DNA of 64,000 bases from positions 1,542,900-1,606,899 of the forward strand of contig NZ_CM001466.1 of NCBI RefSeq assembly GCF_000231055.2. Reading direction: 5' to 3'. Position numbers and translations under genes: made by a program. The DNA is from Saccharomonospora azurea NA-128 (GTDB lineage: Bacteria > Actinomycetota > Actinomycetes > Mycobacteriales > Pseudonocardiaceae). This document shows, one piece after another, positions 19,593 to 29,697 of the stretch. How positions within the stretch are numbered: position 1 is the stretch's first letter; each line of letters opens with the position of its first letter. The notes under the pieces were generated by a model, which was not told the DNA's origin, did no database searches, and saw only the letters and a program-made list of their open reading frames with translations.

Positions 19593-20591
19593 ATGCCCAC
19601 CGACACCACGACGTCGAGCACGCCCATGAAACTCGTTGTCACGGGCGGCGCAGGCTATATCGGTAGCGTGTGCACGGCCCGGCTACTCGAGGCGGGGCAC
19701 GAGGTCACCGTCGTCGACGACCTCTCCACGGGTCACGCGGACGCCGTCCCCGAGGGAGCGCGGTTCGTACAGGGCGACGCCGCCGAGGTCGCGGGAACCC
19801 TGCTCGCGGAAGGCTTCGACGGTGTGCTGCACTTCGCCGCCAAGAGCCTGGTGGGTGAGTCCATGCAGGACCCCAGCACCTATTGGCGCGGCAACGTTCT
19901 CACCTCCCTGCGCCTGCTCGACGCGATGCGCACACACGGCGTACCGCGGCTGGTGTTCTCCTCGACCGCGGCGACCTACGGCGAGCCCGAGGTGACGCCG
20001 ATTCCGGAGACCGCGCCGACGGACCCCACCAACACCTACGGCGCCACCAAGCTCGCCATCGACCACGCCATCACCAGCTACGCACGCGCCCACGGCCTCG
20101 CGGCCGCCAGCCTGCGCTACTTCAACGTGGCCGGTGCCTACGGCCAGTTCGGTGAGCGGCACACCACCGAGACCCACCTCATCCCGCTGATCCTGCAGGT
20201 GGCGACCGGCAACCGTGACCAGGTGCAGATCTACGGCGACGACTACCCGACCGAAGACGGGACGGCCATCCGCGACTACATCCACGTGGTCGACCTCGCC
20301 GACGCGCACCTGCTGGCGCTCGCGCACGTGACGCCGGGCAAGCACGAGATCTTCAACCTGGGCAACGGCACCGGTTTCTCGGTGCGTCAGGTGATCGAGG
20401 CCTGCCGCGAGGTCACCGGCCACGAGATCCCCGCCGCGGTGGCACAGCGACGCGCCGGCGACCCCGCCGTCCTCGTCGCCGCGAGCGACAAGGCGCAGGC
20501 CAAGCTCGGTTGGAAGCCGCAGCACACCGACCTTGCCGGCATCGTGGCCGACGCGTGGGAGTTCACCCGTCGCCGGCAGGAGGCCCAGTAG
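19593..20591 (+). CDS. galE: UDP-glucose 4-epimerase GalE
   Basis: Extended short-chain dehydrogenase interconverting UDP-glucose and UDP-galactose, supplying galactose for the cell-wall arabinogalactan. The 332 residues contain the NAD loop GGAGYIG (18-24), the VDDLSTGH segment, catalytic S124 and the Y149-xxx-K153 pair (NTYGATK), and the [13 protein letters not shown] block. The ATG at 19593 has a GAAAGGG ribosome binding site about 9 nt upstream; a start at the internal Met12 (19626) lacks one. The last 29 bases overlap the convergent DUF4192 gene. Confidence 0.93.
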   Translation: MPTDTTTSSTPMKLVVTGGAGYIGSVCTARLLEAGHEVTVVDDLSTGHADAVPEGARFVQGDAAEVAGTLLAEGFDGVLHFAAKSLVGESMQDPSTYWRGNVLTSLRLLDAMRTHGVPRLVFSSTAATYGEPEVTPIPETAPTDPTNTYGATKLAIDHAITSYARAHGLAAASLRYFNVAGAYGQFGERHTTETHLIPLILQVATGNRDQVQIYGDDYPTEDGTAIRDYIHVVDLADAHLLALAHVTPGKHEIFNLGNGTGFSVRQVIEACREVTGHEIPAAVAQRRAGDPAVLVAASDKAQAKLGWKPQHTDLAGIVADAWEFTRRRQEAQ

Positions 20592-21693
20592 ACGGTCGAG
20601 CCGAGTCGTGCGGCGAACACGGGCTGGGCGGTGTGCGGTCTTCCGGCGCCGTCCAGATCGGCTCTTCGTCGCACGACGTGGCGAGCCCCACGAGCTTTTC
20701 CGGCGGCAACCCGTGTCCGAGTGCCTGTCTGAGCAACTTGGACAGCAGGTGATTCGGATCCGCGGCCTGAGCAGCGTCGAGGGCCATACCCGCCAGAGCT
20801 CCTTCGCCCCGCACGTAGGCGGAGTACGCCAGCAGGGTCGCGGGCTGGGCCCGCTCGGGTGTCGGCGTGTGTTTGGTCAGCAGAAGCCACAGGCGCTCGG
20901 CCGTGACCGCGCCCGCGCTGTCGGCGGGAAGAGCGGTGGCCAGGCACGCGTCACGAATCCTCGGCTGCGCGAGGGCGACGGCCAGCTCGACGACTTCGGT
21001 GTCGGACAGAAGCAGCGTTCCCTTCCACGCCCGCGCCAACACTGTGCGCACCGCCGCCCGACCTCGCCGCAGTGAGGCCACGTCGTCGCGCGATGCGGCG
21101 GAAAGCCGCCGACGCAACATCGCCGCGCGTCGCTCCAGCACGTCCGACGCGACAGGCTGAAGCTGTCTCTCCATGGCCGCCCTGCTGCTGTGCGTGACCA
21201 ACCCGGCGTGGGCACTCACGGCGGCCATCACGGTGCTGGCCGGATCCGGCAGATGCCCTGCACAGCACGATTGCTCGTAACAGCGCCACGGTGCGCCCGC
21301 CCGGATCTTCGGTACCCACAGGGCGTGCGACACGGGTAGCCCCGCCTGCCCGAAGACCTCGCGCACCGCCGTGACGACCGTCCGGGCGGGCGGTCCCGTG
21401 GCATCTCCACGGCGGCCACCCACGACGACCGCGGTCACCGCGACCGAGTCGTGGGCCAGGGGCCCCAGGAGCTGTCTGGCCAGTGCGGCTTCGTCTCCGG
21501 GCTGAGGAAGGTCGGCACGCACGATGTTGCCGATGCGCGCGCCCGTCGTCCCTCGATGACCGACCAACACCAGGGAGTCGACCGGGTCGAAACCGAGGAG
21601 ATGCGGGGTGGCCGCCAGTAGCTCTCCCGGGTCGCGCAGATCGATCGGCGAGCGGTCGGCGGTCTGGGAGTCCGTCGTGGATGAAGGTGTCAT
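20563..21693 (-). CDS. DUF4192 domain protein
   Basis: Protein of 376 residues of an actinobacterial family of unknown function. Typical opening: [27 protein letters not shown], followed by the RADLPQPG segment and an Ala/Arg-rich helical C-terminal half with the [22 protein letters not shown] block. No membrane segment or catalytic motif is visible. The ATG at 21693 was preferred over a far-upstream start because the upstream residues are Arg/Pro-rich and do not resemble the family. It converges with galE with a 29-bp overlap. Confidence 0.8.
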   Translation of the reverse strand: MTPSSTTDSQTADRSPIDLRDPGELLAATPHLLGFDPVDSLVLVGHRGTTGARIGNIVRADLPQPGDEAALARQLLGPLAHDSVAVTAVVVGGRRGDATGPPARTVVTAVREVFGQAGLPVSHALWVPKIRAGAPWRCYEQSCCAGHLPDPASTVMAAVSAHAGLVTHSSRAAMERQLQPVASDVLERRAAMLRRRLSAASRDDVASLRRGRAAVRTVLARAWKGTLLLSDTEVVELAVALAQPRIRDACLATALPADSAGAVTAERLWLLLTKHTPTPERAQPATLLAYSAYVRGEGALAGMALDAAQAADPNHLLSKLLRQALGHGLPPEKLVGLATSCDEEPIWTAPEDRTPPSPCSPHDSARPSTGPPAGDG

Positions 21694-21819
21694 GCGTCCA
21701 CGATGAAGCGCATCGGGGGCGCCGGGTGAGCGTGAGCGACATCTGTGGACAACCGGCGCCGATGTGGACAACCCCGGGCCCACCCGGGCCCGGGGTCGGG
21801 GAAATGTCGGTGCGGCCTG

Positions 21820-23598
21820 CTAGCGCTTCCCGCCCGGGGAGAACGCGTCGCGCAGCGACTCCTCGCCACCCACGACCGGCACGGTCACCGTCGACCGCGT
21901 CACTTCGAGCCCCACCGTCGCACCGGGCGACGGGCGCAGCGTGAAGTCGTGATCACTCGACAACAGGACGAACTCCAGGCGGTGTCCCTCGCCCAGCACG
22001 TAGTCCTGTGGCTGCAGCTCGAAGGAGATCCAGTACGGCTGCCCGGGCCGCAGCGCCTTCGTCCGCGAGAGCCCGTTCCGGTTCTGCGGGTCCGCCCACC
22101 CGCGCGTGATCACGTGGGCGCTTCCGTCCGGAGCGCGGTCGACCAGCACGGCCGTCAGATTGGCAGCCGGCTGCCCGAATTCCGTCCGCAGTCGCACCGC
22201 GGGCGTCCCGCTCAGCCGGACGGGTTCGCTCGCGGCCTCGGTGGTGTAGGACAACCTGTGTTCCGACGCCGGCGCGTCCACCAGGTCCTCGACCGTCCTG
22301 GTGGCGTCGTCCGTGAGCCACTCGGTGACGGGCTTGCCGCGGCCACGCTGCACGCCGAGCTCGCCGCGTTCCTCACCACCGGGGCCCAGCCGCAACGTGG
22401 CGTCCTCCGTGCCCGGAGCGGGCCAGTCGGCCTCCTGGGTCCACGAGCCGTCCTCCCGCTGGATAGTGGCTCTCGGCTCGTCCTCGACACCGTTGTCCAC
22501 GTCGTAGAGGTAGTGGCTGAACCAGCGGTTCAGAGTCGCCAACCACTCCTCCTGGCGCAGCGAGTACGGGTCGGCGTGTCCGGACTGGTGCAGCCAGAGG
22601 GCGCGCTCGACACCGTGTTCGGCCAACGCGTCCCACCACTCGACGACCTGGCTGACCGTCACGTTCCAGTCGGAGAGACCGTGCACGGCCAGCACGGAGG
22701 CCTCGATCCTGTGGACGTCGTCGAGGTAGTTGCGTTCGTGCCAGAAGTCGTTGTAGTCGCCGGTGAGCCGGTCCTGCTCCCGTGCCAGCTCCTCGATCAC
22801 CGGACGGCAGATGTCCTGGTCGGCGCGCGTGTAGACGTACTCGGCGAGCACGTCGGCGTCCTCGCCCTGGAAGCCGCCGGGTGCGACGACGGCACCGTTC
22901 TCGCGGTAGTAGTCGTACCAGTTCGAGATCGCCGCGATGGGCACGATCGTCTCGAGTCCCTCGACACCGGTCGTGGCGACGGCGTTGGGCAGGGTCCCGT
23001 TGTACGAGACACCCATCATCGCGGTGCGTCCGGTCGTCCAGTGGGCGTCCACCTCGGCGCCGCCCGCGTCCCGCGCCTGCGCACGCCCGTTCAGCCAGTC
23101 GACGACCGACGTCGCCCCACGGGTCTCGTTCTCGCCACCCGTCGTGGGACACCCCGTGGACCGGCCCGTGCCGAGCGACTCGGCGTAGACGACGGCGAAC
23201 CCGCGAGCCAGGAAGTAGTCCTGGTAGCGCCAGCTGATCTCGGCCGACGGCTTGCCCGGCACGTACAGCTCGCGGTCGACGTTGTGGTTCGCGACGTCGT
23301 TGCCGCCGGCGAAGTACGGGCTCGCCTGGTACACCACCGGCACCCGCAGACCCTGTTCGGTGGCCCGGGGACGCACGACTTCGACGTGCACCACGTCACC
23401 GACTCCGTCGTGATCGGAGTCGACGCCGGCCTCGACCCAGACGTGCTCCCGCAGGACGTCGTCCGGGTCGTACACCGGCTGTGCCTGACCGTCGGTGAAC
23501 ACCGGCTGCTGGACCTCCTCCGCTGTGGCGTGTACCGCGACGAGCGGCAGCGACACGGCAGCGGCGGCCAGGAGCCCCCACACACGTTTGACTCTCAC
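21820..23598 (-). CDS. Secreted Xaa-Pro dipeptidyl-peptidase (S15 family)
   Basis: Exported alpha/beta hydrolase of 592 residues that would release X-Pro dipeptides from peptide N-termini. A signal peptide (GLLAAAAVSLPLVAVHATA, 1-26) is followed by the catalytic domain with the nucleophile loop MMGVSYNG (S198), acid D310 (HGLSDWN) and H341 (QSGHADPY), then the C-terminal jelly-roll domain (from about 400) typical of S15 enzymes. GTG start. It is divergent from the prolyl oligopeptidase gene across a 262-bp spacer, a natural pairing in proline-peptide use. Confidence 0.9.
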   Translation of the reverse strand: MRVKRVWGLLAAAAVSLPLVAVHATAEEVQQPVFTDGQAQPVYDPDDVLREHVWVEAGVDSDHDGVGDVVHVEVVRPRATEQGLRVPVVYQASPYFAGGNDVANHNVDRELYVPGKPSAEISWRYQDYFLARGFAVVYAESLGTGRSTGCPTTGGENETRGATSVVDWLNGRAQARDAGGAEVDAHWTTGRTAMMGVSYNGTLPNAVATTGVEGLETIVPIAAISNWYDYYRENGAVVAPGGFQGEDADVLAEYVYTRADQDICRPVIEELAREQDRLTGDYNDFWHERNYLDDVHRIEASVLAVHGLSDWNVTVSQVVEWWDALAEHGVERALWLHQSGHADPYSLRQEEWLATLNRWFSHYLYDVDNGVEDEPRATIQREDGSWTQEADWPAPGTEDATLRLGPGGEERGELGVQRGRGKPVTEWLTDDATRTVEDLVDAPASEHRLSYTTEAASEPVRLSGTPAVRLRTEFGQPAANLTAVLVDRAPDGSAHVITRGWADPQNRNGLSRTKALRPGQPYWISFELQPQDYVLGEGHRLEFVLLSSDHDFTLRPSPGATVGLEVTRSTVTVPVVGGEESLRDAFSPGGKR

Positions 23599-23629
23599 GA
23601 AGCCCCCAGATCGGACGGCGGCGAAAAAG

Positions 23630-23645
23630 AATGGTGTTGACCATT
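23630..23645. promoter_or_regulatory. Inverted repeat between divergent peptidase genes
   Basis: AATGGT-GTTG-ACCATT, a perfect 6-bp-arm dyad with a 4-nt spacer, 32 bp upstream of the S15 gene start. Candidate operator for one or both peptidases; no regulator gene is adjacent. Confidence 0.35.
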
Positions 23646-23860
23646 GCGGCGGCGCCCCCGGCTGTCAAGCGCGGACCGGCACGATCCGACGAACGGCGGA
23701 CACTCCCTGTACCGGGCACAGCAACGCCGCCACCGCTTCGTGGGCGCTTCGCCACCCCGCCGGGACAGCTCGACGTCCTGTGCGAGCACAGGCGGTGACA
23801 ACCCGATGACCAGCCTGTCGCCGACCCGGTGTCCTTCGTCCTGCTGGCAGACTGGCGGGC

Positions 23861-25939
23861 ATGGACGAGCTTGATCCGACCGTGGAGCACGACCCGCACC
23901 TCTGGCTCGAGGACGTCACCGGTGAGGACGTGCTCGACTGGGTGCGAGGACACAACGCAGCGACCGTCGACCGCTACGCCTCGGGTGAGCGGTTCGCGAC
24001 GCTGCGGGACGAACTGCGCGAGGTCCTCGACGCCGACACCCGCATCCCCTACGTACGGCGCCGAGGCGACCACCTCTACAACTTCTGGCGCGACGCCGGA
24101 CACCCGCGAGGACTGTGGCGCCGGACCACGCTCGAGTCGTACCGCACGGCCGAACCCGAGTGGGACGTCCTCATCGACGTGGACGCGCTCGCCGAGCGGG
24201 AGTCGGAGAACTGGGTGTGGCAGGGCGCGACGGTGCTGCGGCCCGGTTTCCAGCGGTGTCTGGTCGAGTTGTCGCGCGGTGGTGCGGACGCCACGGTGGT
24301 CCGCGAGTTCGACCTCGAACGCCGGGAGTTCGTCGAGGACGGTTTCGTGCTGCCCGAGGCGAAGAGCTCGGTGGCCTGGATCGACGAGGACCGGATCTTC
24401 GTCGGCACCGACTTCGGCGAAGGATCACTCACCACGTCGGGCTACCCGAGGCTGGTCAAGGAGTGGAAGCGCGGCACACCGCTGGAGGACGCCACCCTCG
24501 TGTTCGAGGGCCAACCCGGCGACGTGGTCGTGCGGGCAGTGCACGACCCGACCCAGGGCTGGGAGCGCGACGTCATCCGCAGGGCGATCGACTTCTACCA
24601 CTCCGAGGTGCATCTGCGGACCGACTCCGGCCTCGTCCGGATCGACGTCCCCGACGACGCCGAGGCGACACTGCACCGCGAATGGCTGCTCGTTCGCACG
24701 CGGAGCCCGTGGACCGTGCGGAACGAGGGCGCCGGCGACGCCCACTACCCCGCCGGCGCACTGCTGGGCATCGAGCTGGAGAGGTTCCTGGCCGGCGACC
24801 GCGACTTCACCGTCCTGTTCGAGCCCGACGCGCACACGTCGCTGGACTACTACGCGTGGACCCGCAACCACCTGCTGCTCGGCACCCTCGTCGACGTCAA
24901 GACCCGGTTGCGGGTGCTCACGCCCGCAGCGGACGGCTGGCGCGACGAACCGCTCACCGGCTTCGCCGAGGTCGGAGCGGTCGATCTGGTCGCGACCGAC
25001 TCCCACGACAGCGACGAGTTCTTCGTGGAGACCAGCGGCTACACCGAACCACCGGCTCTGCTGCGTGGGGAGGTCGGTGGACCGCTCGACACGGTGAAGA
25101 GCGCCCCGGCGTTCTTCGACGCCACCTCGATGACCGCCACACAGCACTTCGCCACCTCCGACGACGGCACCCGCATCCCGTACTTCGTCGTCGGGCCGCG
25201 CGAACGCACCGAGCCCTCGCCGACCCTGCTCGCCGGCTACGGCGGGTTCGAGATCTCGTTGACGCCCTCCTACAGCGGGGTGATCGGACGGGGTTGGCTC
25301 GCCCGCGGCGGCACGTACGTGGTCGCGAACCTGCGCGGTGGAGGCGAGTACGGACCCGACTGGCACAACCAGGTCGTGAAGACCAACCGGCTGCGCGTCT
25401 ACGAGGACTTCGCCGCCGTGGCACGTGATCTGGTGGCCCGGGGAATCACGACGCCGCAGCTGCTCGGAGTGCAGGGTGGCAGCAACGGCGGGCTGCTCAC
25501 CGGAGTGATGCTCACGCGCTACCCGGAGTTGGTGGGTGCGGTCGTGAGCCAGGTGCCGCTGCTGGACATGCGGCGTTACCACAAGCTCCTGGCGGGGGCG
25601 TCGTGGATGGCGGAGTACGGCGACCCGGACGTTGCCGAGGAGTGGGCGTACCTGAAGCAGTACTCGCCGTACCACAACGTCCACAGTGACCGGGCGTATC
25701 CGCCGACGCTGTTCGTGACGTCCACTCGGGACGATCGAGTGCATCCGGCGCACGCACGCAAGATGATGGCGACGATGCACGCCGACGGCCACGACGTCGC
25801 CTACTACGAGAACATCGAGGGCGGGCACGGCGCGGCCGCCGACAACGCTCAGCTCGCCTTCAAGTGGGCGCTGGTGTTCGAGTTCCTCTGGCAGCGGCTC
25901 AGCGACGGAACCGGTCGGCCAGGTACTGCTGGAACGTGA
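23861..25939 (+). CDS. Prolyl oligopeptidase family serine peptidase (S9A)
   Basis: Cytoplasmic serine peptidase of 692 residues cleaving short peptides after proline. The N-terminal part (about 70-420) is the seven-bladed propeller that gates the active site; the C-terminal alpha/beta hydrolase (about 430-690) holds GGSNGG with S541, the acid in STRDDRVHP (D624/D625) and H656 in EGGHG. No signal peptide. The LRGGGEYG oxyanion-side motif is present. ATG start with only a weak ribosome binding site and a CAGACT hexamer 7 nt upstream, so leaderless expression is possible. Its 3' end overlaps the convergent SDR gene by 41 bp. Confidence 0.92.
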   Translation: MDELDPTVEHDPHLWLEDVTGEDVLDWVRGHNAATVDRYASGERFATLRDELREVLDADTRIPYVRRRGDHLYNFWRDAGHPRGLWRRTTLESYRTAEPEWDVLIDVDALAERESENWVWQGATVLRPGFQRCLVELSRGGADATVVREFDLERREFVEDGFVLPEAKSSVAWIDEDRIFVGTDFGEGSLTTSGYPRLVKEWKRGTPLEDATLVFEGQPGDVVVRAVHDPTQGWERDVIRRAIDFYHSEVHLRTDSGLVRIDVPDDAEATLHREWLLVRTRSPWTVRNEGAGDAHYPAGALLGIELERFLAGDRDFTVLFEPDAHTSLDYYAWTRNHLLLGTLVDVKTRLRVLTPAADGWRDEPLTGFAEVGAVDLVATDSHDSDEFFVETSGYTEPPALLRGEVGGPLDTVKSAPAFFDATSMTATQHFATSDDGTRIPYFVVGPRERTEPSPTLLAGYGGFEISLTPSYSGVIGRGWLARGGTYVVANLRGGGEYGPDWHNQVVKTNRLRVYEDFAAVARDLVARGITTPQLLGVQGGSNGGLLTGVMLTRYPELVGAVVSQVPLLDMRRYHKLLAGASWMAEYGDPDVAEEWAYLKQYSPYHNVHSDRAYPPTLFVTSTRDDRVHPAHARKMMATMHADGHDVAYYENIEGGHGAAADNAQLAFKWALVFEFLWQRLSDGTGRPGTAGT

Positions 25940-26678
25940 TCGTCCCGGTGTCGCCGTCCGGCGCCAGATGGTGCCCCGCGCGGTAACCCGCGTACACCGA
26001 GCCGAACAGGGTGATCGGCCGGACCGGGCGGCTCCGGCCGGCGGCGGCCTGGAACTGCCGGACGAGGTCGGGCCAGTCCGCGATCTCGGGCCCGCCGAGG
26101 TCGCGGACCCGGCCCGCCGGGCTTCCCCTTGCCAGGTCGGCCAGGCGCGCGCCCACCTCCGTGACGGACACCGGCTGGAACCGGATGTCCGGCACGAGCA
26201 CGAGAGGCGACCGCGTCAGCGCCGACGACAGTCGCGCGACGAGCTCGTGGAACTGCGTGGCACGCAGGATCGTCCACGGAACACCGCCGTCCTCGACGAG
26301 GCGTTCCGTGGACGTCTTGGCTTTGTAGTACGGCAGCGGGATCCGATCCGCTCCGACGATCGAGATGTACACCAGGTGCCCGCACCCGGCGTCGCGGGCA
26401 GCGGCCAGCACCCGCTTCCCCAGCTCCGCTTCCCCGCCGCGGAGGCCGGTGACGTTGGTGGCACAGTGCACGACCGCGTCGGCCCTCTCGAAAGCCGCTC
26501 GCAGCTCGACCGGACGGCCGTAGTCGACCCGCACCGTTCGCACACCGTCCCGCAGCGAGGACGACGAACAGCTCGTGACGACGACATCGTGGCCCGCAGC
26601 GACGAGCGCACCCACGACCTCACGGCCGAGAGTGCCGGTACCTCCCGTGACGGCCACTGTGCTCATCGGTCGACTCAC
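25899..26678 (-). CDS. NAD(P)-binding SDR / NmrA-like protein
   Basis: Atypical short-chain dehydrogenase of 259 residues with an N-terminal dinucleotide loop TGGTGTLGREVV (about 11-22), VVHCATNVTG, the VYISIVGADR strand and YYKAKTSTE (a YxxxK-like pair). Such proteins are often NAD(P)H sensors or epimerase-like reductases; the substrate cannot be deduced. GTG start at 26678 fits GGAGGAC just upstream; the ATG at 26666 is too far from it. It lies downstream of nrdJ but is separated by a strong hairpin, so probably has its own promoter. Confidence 0.82.
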   Translation of the reverse strand: MSRPMSTVAVTGGTGTLGREVVGALVAAGHDVVVTSCSSSSLRDGVRTVRVDYGRPVELRAAFERADAVVHCATNVTGLRGGEAELGKRVLAAARDAGCGHLVYISIVGADRIPLPYYKAKTSTERLVEDGGVPWTILRATQFHELVARLSSALTRSPLVLVPDIRFQPVSVTEVGARLADLARGSPAGRVRDLGGPEIADWPDLVRQFQAAAGRSRPVRPITLFGSVYAGYRAGHHLAPDGDTGTITFQQYLADRFRR

Positions 26679-26727
26679 CCGTCCTCCACTGTGGCACGAC
26701 GAGGAGGGCGGCGCCGAAGTCGTACAA

Positions 26728-26772
26728 CGCAGGCGGGGGAGCCGACCGCCCTGGCCGACTCCCCCGCCTGCG
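26728..26772 (-). terminator. Hairpin terminator after nrdJ
   Basis: A 14-bp perfect stem (CGCAGGCGGGGGAG paired with CTCCCCCGCCTGCG) around a 17-nt loop, starting 10 bp past the nrdJ stop and followed on the minus strand by TTGT. Confidence 0.8.
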
Positions 26773-26781
26773 TGTCGTCCG

Positions 26782-29643
26782 TCAGCTGCAGCCGGACGTC
26801 GCGCCGCAGCCCTCGCACGCGTAGCACGACCCGGCGGGACGCATCTTCGTGCCGCACGTCATGCACAACGGCGCGTCGGCCGCCTTACCGAGCTGCAACT
26901 CGACCAGCTCGGTCGTCGTCTGCGCCTCGCGCGCCGGCTGCTCCGACGTCGCGGAGTCGGCCGCGGCCGCACGCTCACCCGCGTCGACGCTGCTGCGCAG
27001 CTCGTCCAGGTCCACGTTCTCCGGTTCGGCGTTCCCGCCGCCGTACTCCGCCTCGACCTGTGCCGAGCGCTCGTCGGCGGTGAAGATGCCGAGCTGAGCC
27101 CGCTTCTCGTACGGCAGGTAGTCGAGCGCCAGCCTGCGGAACAGGTAGTCCAGCACGCTGGTGGCCATCCGCACGTCCGGGTCGTCGGTCATGCCCGCAG
27201 GCTCGAAGCGCAGGTTCTGGAACTTCTGCACGTAGAACTCGAGCGGGATGCCGTACTGGAGACCCACCGAGATCGACATCGAGAAGGCGTCCATCACACC
27301 GGCCAGCGTCGAACCCTGCTTGCCGAGCTTGACGAAGATCTCGCCGAGCCCGTCGTCCGGGTAGGAACCGGCGGTCAGGTACCCCTCGGCACCGCCCACG
27401 GTGAAGGACACCGTCTGGCTCGGGCGCTTCTTCGGCAGGCGCTTGCGCACCGGCCGGTACTCCACGACCTTCTCCTCGGCCTTCTGCGGCGCCTCGGCCT
27501 TCTCCTTCTTGGCCGTCGAGAGGGGCTGCCCGACCTTGCAGTTGTCGCGGTAGATCGCCAACGCCTTGAGGCCGAGCTTCCAGCCCTGGAAGTAGATCTC
27601 CTCGACCTCCTCGACCGTCGCCGCCTCCGGCATGTTCACCGTCTTGGAGATGGCACCGGACAGGAACGGCTGCACCGCGGCCATCATCCGCACGTGGCCC
27701 ATGGGCGCGATCGAACGCTCACCGACGGCGCAGTCGAACACCTCGTAGTGCTCGGGGCGCAGCCCGGGAGCGTCGACGACATGACCGTGCTCGGCGATGT
27801 AGTCGACGATCGCCTCGACCTGCTCCTCCTGGTAGCCCAGCGAGCGCAGCGCACGCGGCACGGCGTTGTTGACGATCTGCATGGAGCCGCCACCGACGAG
27901 CTTCTTGAACTTCACCAGCGAGAAGTCCGGCTCGATCCCGGTGGTGTCGCAGTCCATCATGAAGCCGATGGTGCCGGTGGGTGCGAGCACGCTGGCCTGC
28001 GCGTTGCGCCAGCCGTTGGTCGTCCCGATGTCGATGCCGCGCTCCCACTCCCGCGTCGCCAGCGACCGCACGGCGGCGTCGTTGCGGTGGTAGGTGCGCA
28101 CGAGCTCGTTGGCCGCGGCGTGCTTGCGCATCACGCGCTGGTGCGGCTCGGCGTTGCGGGCGTAGCCCTCGTAGGGCCCGACGACCCCGGCGAGCTCCGC
28201 CGAACGGCGGTACGAGACGGCCGTCATCAGTGAGGTGATCGACGCGGCGAGCGCCCGACCGCCCTCGGAGTCGTACGCGTGCCCCGTGGCCATGAGCAGC
28301 GCGCCGAGGTTGGCGTACCCGATGCCGAGCTGGCGGAACTTCCGCGTCGTCTCCGCGATCGGCTCGGTGGGGAAATCCGCGAAGCAGATCGAGATGTCCA
28401 TCGCCGTGATGACCAGCTCGACGGCCTTCGCGAACAGCTCGGCGTCGAACGTGCCGTCCTCACGCAGGAACTTCAGCAGGTTCAGCGAGGCGAGGTTGCA
28501 GCTCGAGTTGTCGAGGTGCATGTACTCCGAGCACGGGTTCGACGCGGTGATGCGGCCCGACTCGGGGCACGTGTGCCAGTCGTTGATCGTGTCGTCGTAC
28601 TGCAGCCCCGGGTCGGCGCACTCCCAGGCGGCCTGCGCCATCTTGCGGAACAGCCCCTTGGCGTCGACGCTCTCCAGCACCTCGCCGGTGGTGCGCGACC
28701 GGAGACCGAACTTGCCGCCTGTCTCGACCGCCTGCATGAAGTCGTCGGAGACGCGCACGGAGTTGTTCGCGTTCTGGTACTGCACCGACGAGATGTCGCT
28801 GCCGCCGAGGTCCATGTCGAAACCGGCGTCGCGGAGCACGCGGATCTTGTGCTCCTCCTTCGCCTTGGTCTCGATGAACTCCTCGACGTCGGGGTGGTCC
28901 ACGTCGAGCACGACCATCTTCGCCGCGCGACGCGTCGCACCACCCGACTTGATGGTGCCCGCGGACGCGTCGGCGCCGCGCATGAACGACACCGGTCCCG
29001 ACGCCGTTCCACCCGACGACAGCAGCTCGCGCGAGGAACGGATGCGGGAGAGGTTGAGCCCCGCGCCCGAGCCGCCCTTGAAGATCAGACCCTCTTCCCG
29101 GTACCAGTTGAGGATCGAGTCCATGTTGTCGTCGACCGACAGGATGAAGCACGCACTGACCTGCTGCTTCGAGCTCGTGCCGACGTTGAACCACACCGGC
29201 GAGTTAAAGCTGAACACCTGGTGCAGCAGCATCCAGGTCAGCTCGTGCTCGAAGATCTCGGCGTCCGCAGCACCGGCGAAGTAGCCGTGCTCCAGCCCCG
29301 CCTTGACGTAGGTCTTCACGACCCGGTCGATCAGCTGCTTGAGGCTGTTCTCCCGCTCCGGGCTGCCCACCGCACCGCGGAAGTACTTGCTGGTCACGAT
29401 GTTGGTGGCGTTGACCGACCAGAACTCGGGGAACTCCACACCACGCTGCTCGAAGTTCACCGTGCCGTCACGCCAGTTCGTCATGACGACGTCGCGACGC
29501 TCCCACCGCACCTCGTCGTAGGGGTGCACGCCTTCGGTGGTGTAGACCCGCTTGATGCGAAGGCCCTTGCGCGAATTCGAGCCGCCCCGCTTCTTGCTCG
29601 ACTTCGGTGAGGCTTCTGCGCCGACCCCCACGGTTTCTGTCAT
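26782..29643 (-). CDS. nrdJ: Vitamin B12-dependent ribonucleotide reductase NrdJ
   Basis: Class II (adenosylcobalamin) ribonucleotide reductase making deoxynucleotides independently of oxygen. About 953 residues. Features: the N-terminal segment with FNSPVWFNVG, the Cys-bearing SACFILSVDD loop, GGSGAGLNLSRIRSS, the radical-site SNPCSEYMHLD motif, TGTIGFMMDCDTTGIEPD, and a zinc-ribbon-like Cys-rich tail (CMTCG...CYACEGCG). The ATG at 29643 (MTETVGVG) is favoured because GGGAG lies 7 nt upstream; a GTG three codons earlier (29652) would sit on that ribosome binding site. It follows nrdR by 54 bp and shares its NrdR-box promoter. No class I genes are in the window. Confidence 0.97.
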   Translation of the reverse strand: MTETVGVGAEASPKSSKKRGGSNSRKGLRIKRVYTTEGVHPYDEVRWERRDVVMTNWRDGTVNFEQRGVEFPEFWSVNATNIVTSKYFRGAVGSPERENSLKQLIDRVVKTYVKAGLEHGYFAGAADAEIFEHELTWMLLHQVFSFNSPVWFNVGTSSKQQVSACFILSVDDNMDSILNWYREEGLIFKGGSGAGLNLSRIRSSRELLSSGGTASGPVSFMRGADASAGTIKSGGATRRAAKMVVLDVDHPDVEEFIETKAKEEHKIRVLRDAGFDMDLGGSDISSVQYQNANNSVRVSDDFMQAVETGGKFGLRSRTTGEVLESVDAKGLFRKMAQAAWECADPGLQYDDTINDWHTCPESGRITASNPCSEYMHLDNSSCNLASLNLLKFLREDGTFDAELFAKAVELVITAMDISICFADFPTEPIAETTRKFRQLGIGYANLGALLMATGHAYDSEGGRALAASITSLMTAVSYRRSAELAGVVGPYEGYARNAEPHQRVMRKHAAANELVRTYHRNDAAVRSLATREWERGIDIGTTNGWRNAQASVLAPTGTIGFMMDCDTTGIEPDFSLVKFKKLVGGGSMQIVNNAVPRALRSLGYQEEQVEAIVDYIAEHGHVVDAPGLRPEHYEVFDCAVGERSIAPMGHVRMMAAVQPFLSGAISKTVNMPEAATVEEVEEIYFQGWKLGLKALAIYRDNCKVGQPLSTAKKEKAEAPQKAEEKVVEYRPVRKRLPKKRPSQTVSFTVGGAEGYLTAGSYPDDGLGEIFVKLGKQGSTLAGVMDAFSMSISVGLQYGIPLEFYVQKFQNLRFEPAGMTDDPDVRMATSVLDYLFRRLALDYLPYEKRAQLGIFTADERSAQVEAEYGGGNAEPENVDLDELRSSVDAGERAAAADSATSEQPAREAQTTTELVELQLGKAADAPLCMTCGTKMRPAGSCYACEGCGATSGCS

Positions 29644-29697
29644 GACTCCCACTCCCGCGTTCGAAACTGACGGCGACGTGACTCGTCGCCCGCGTCC

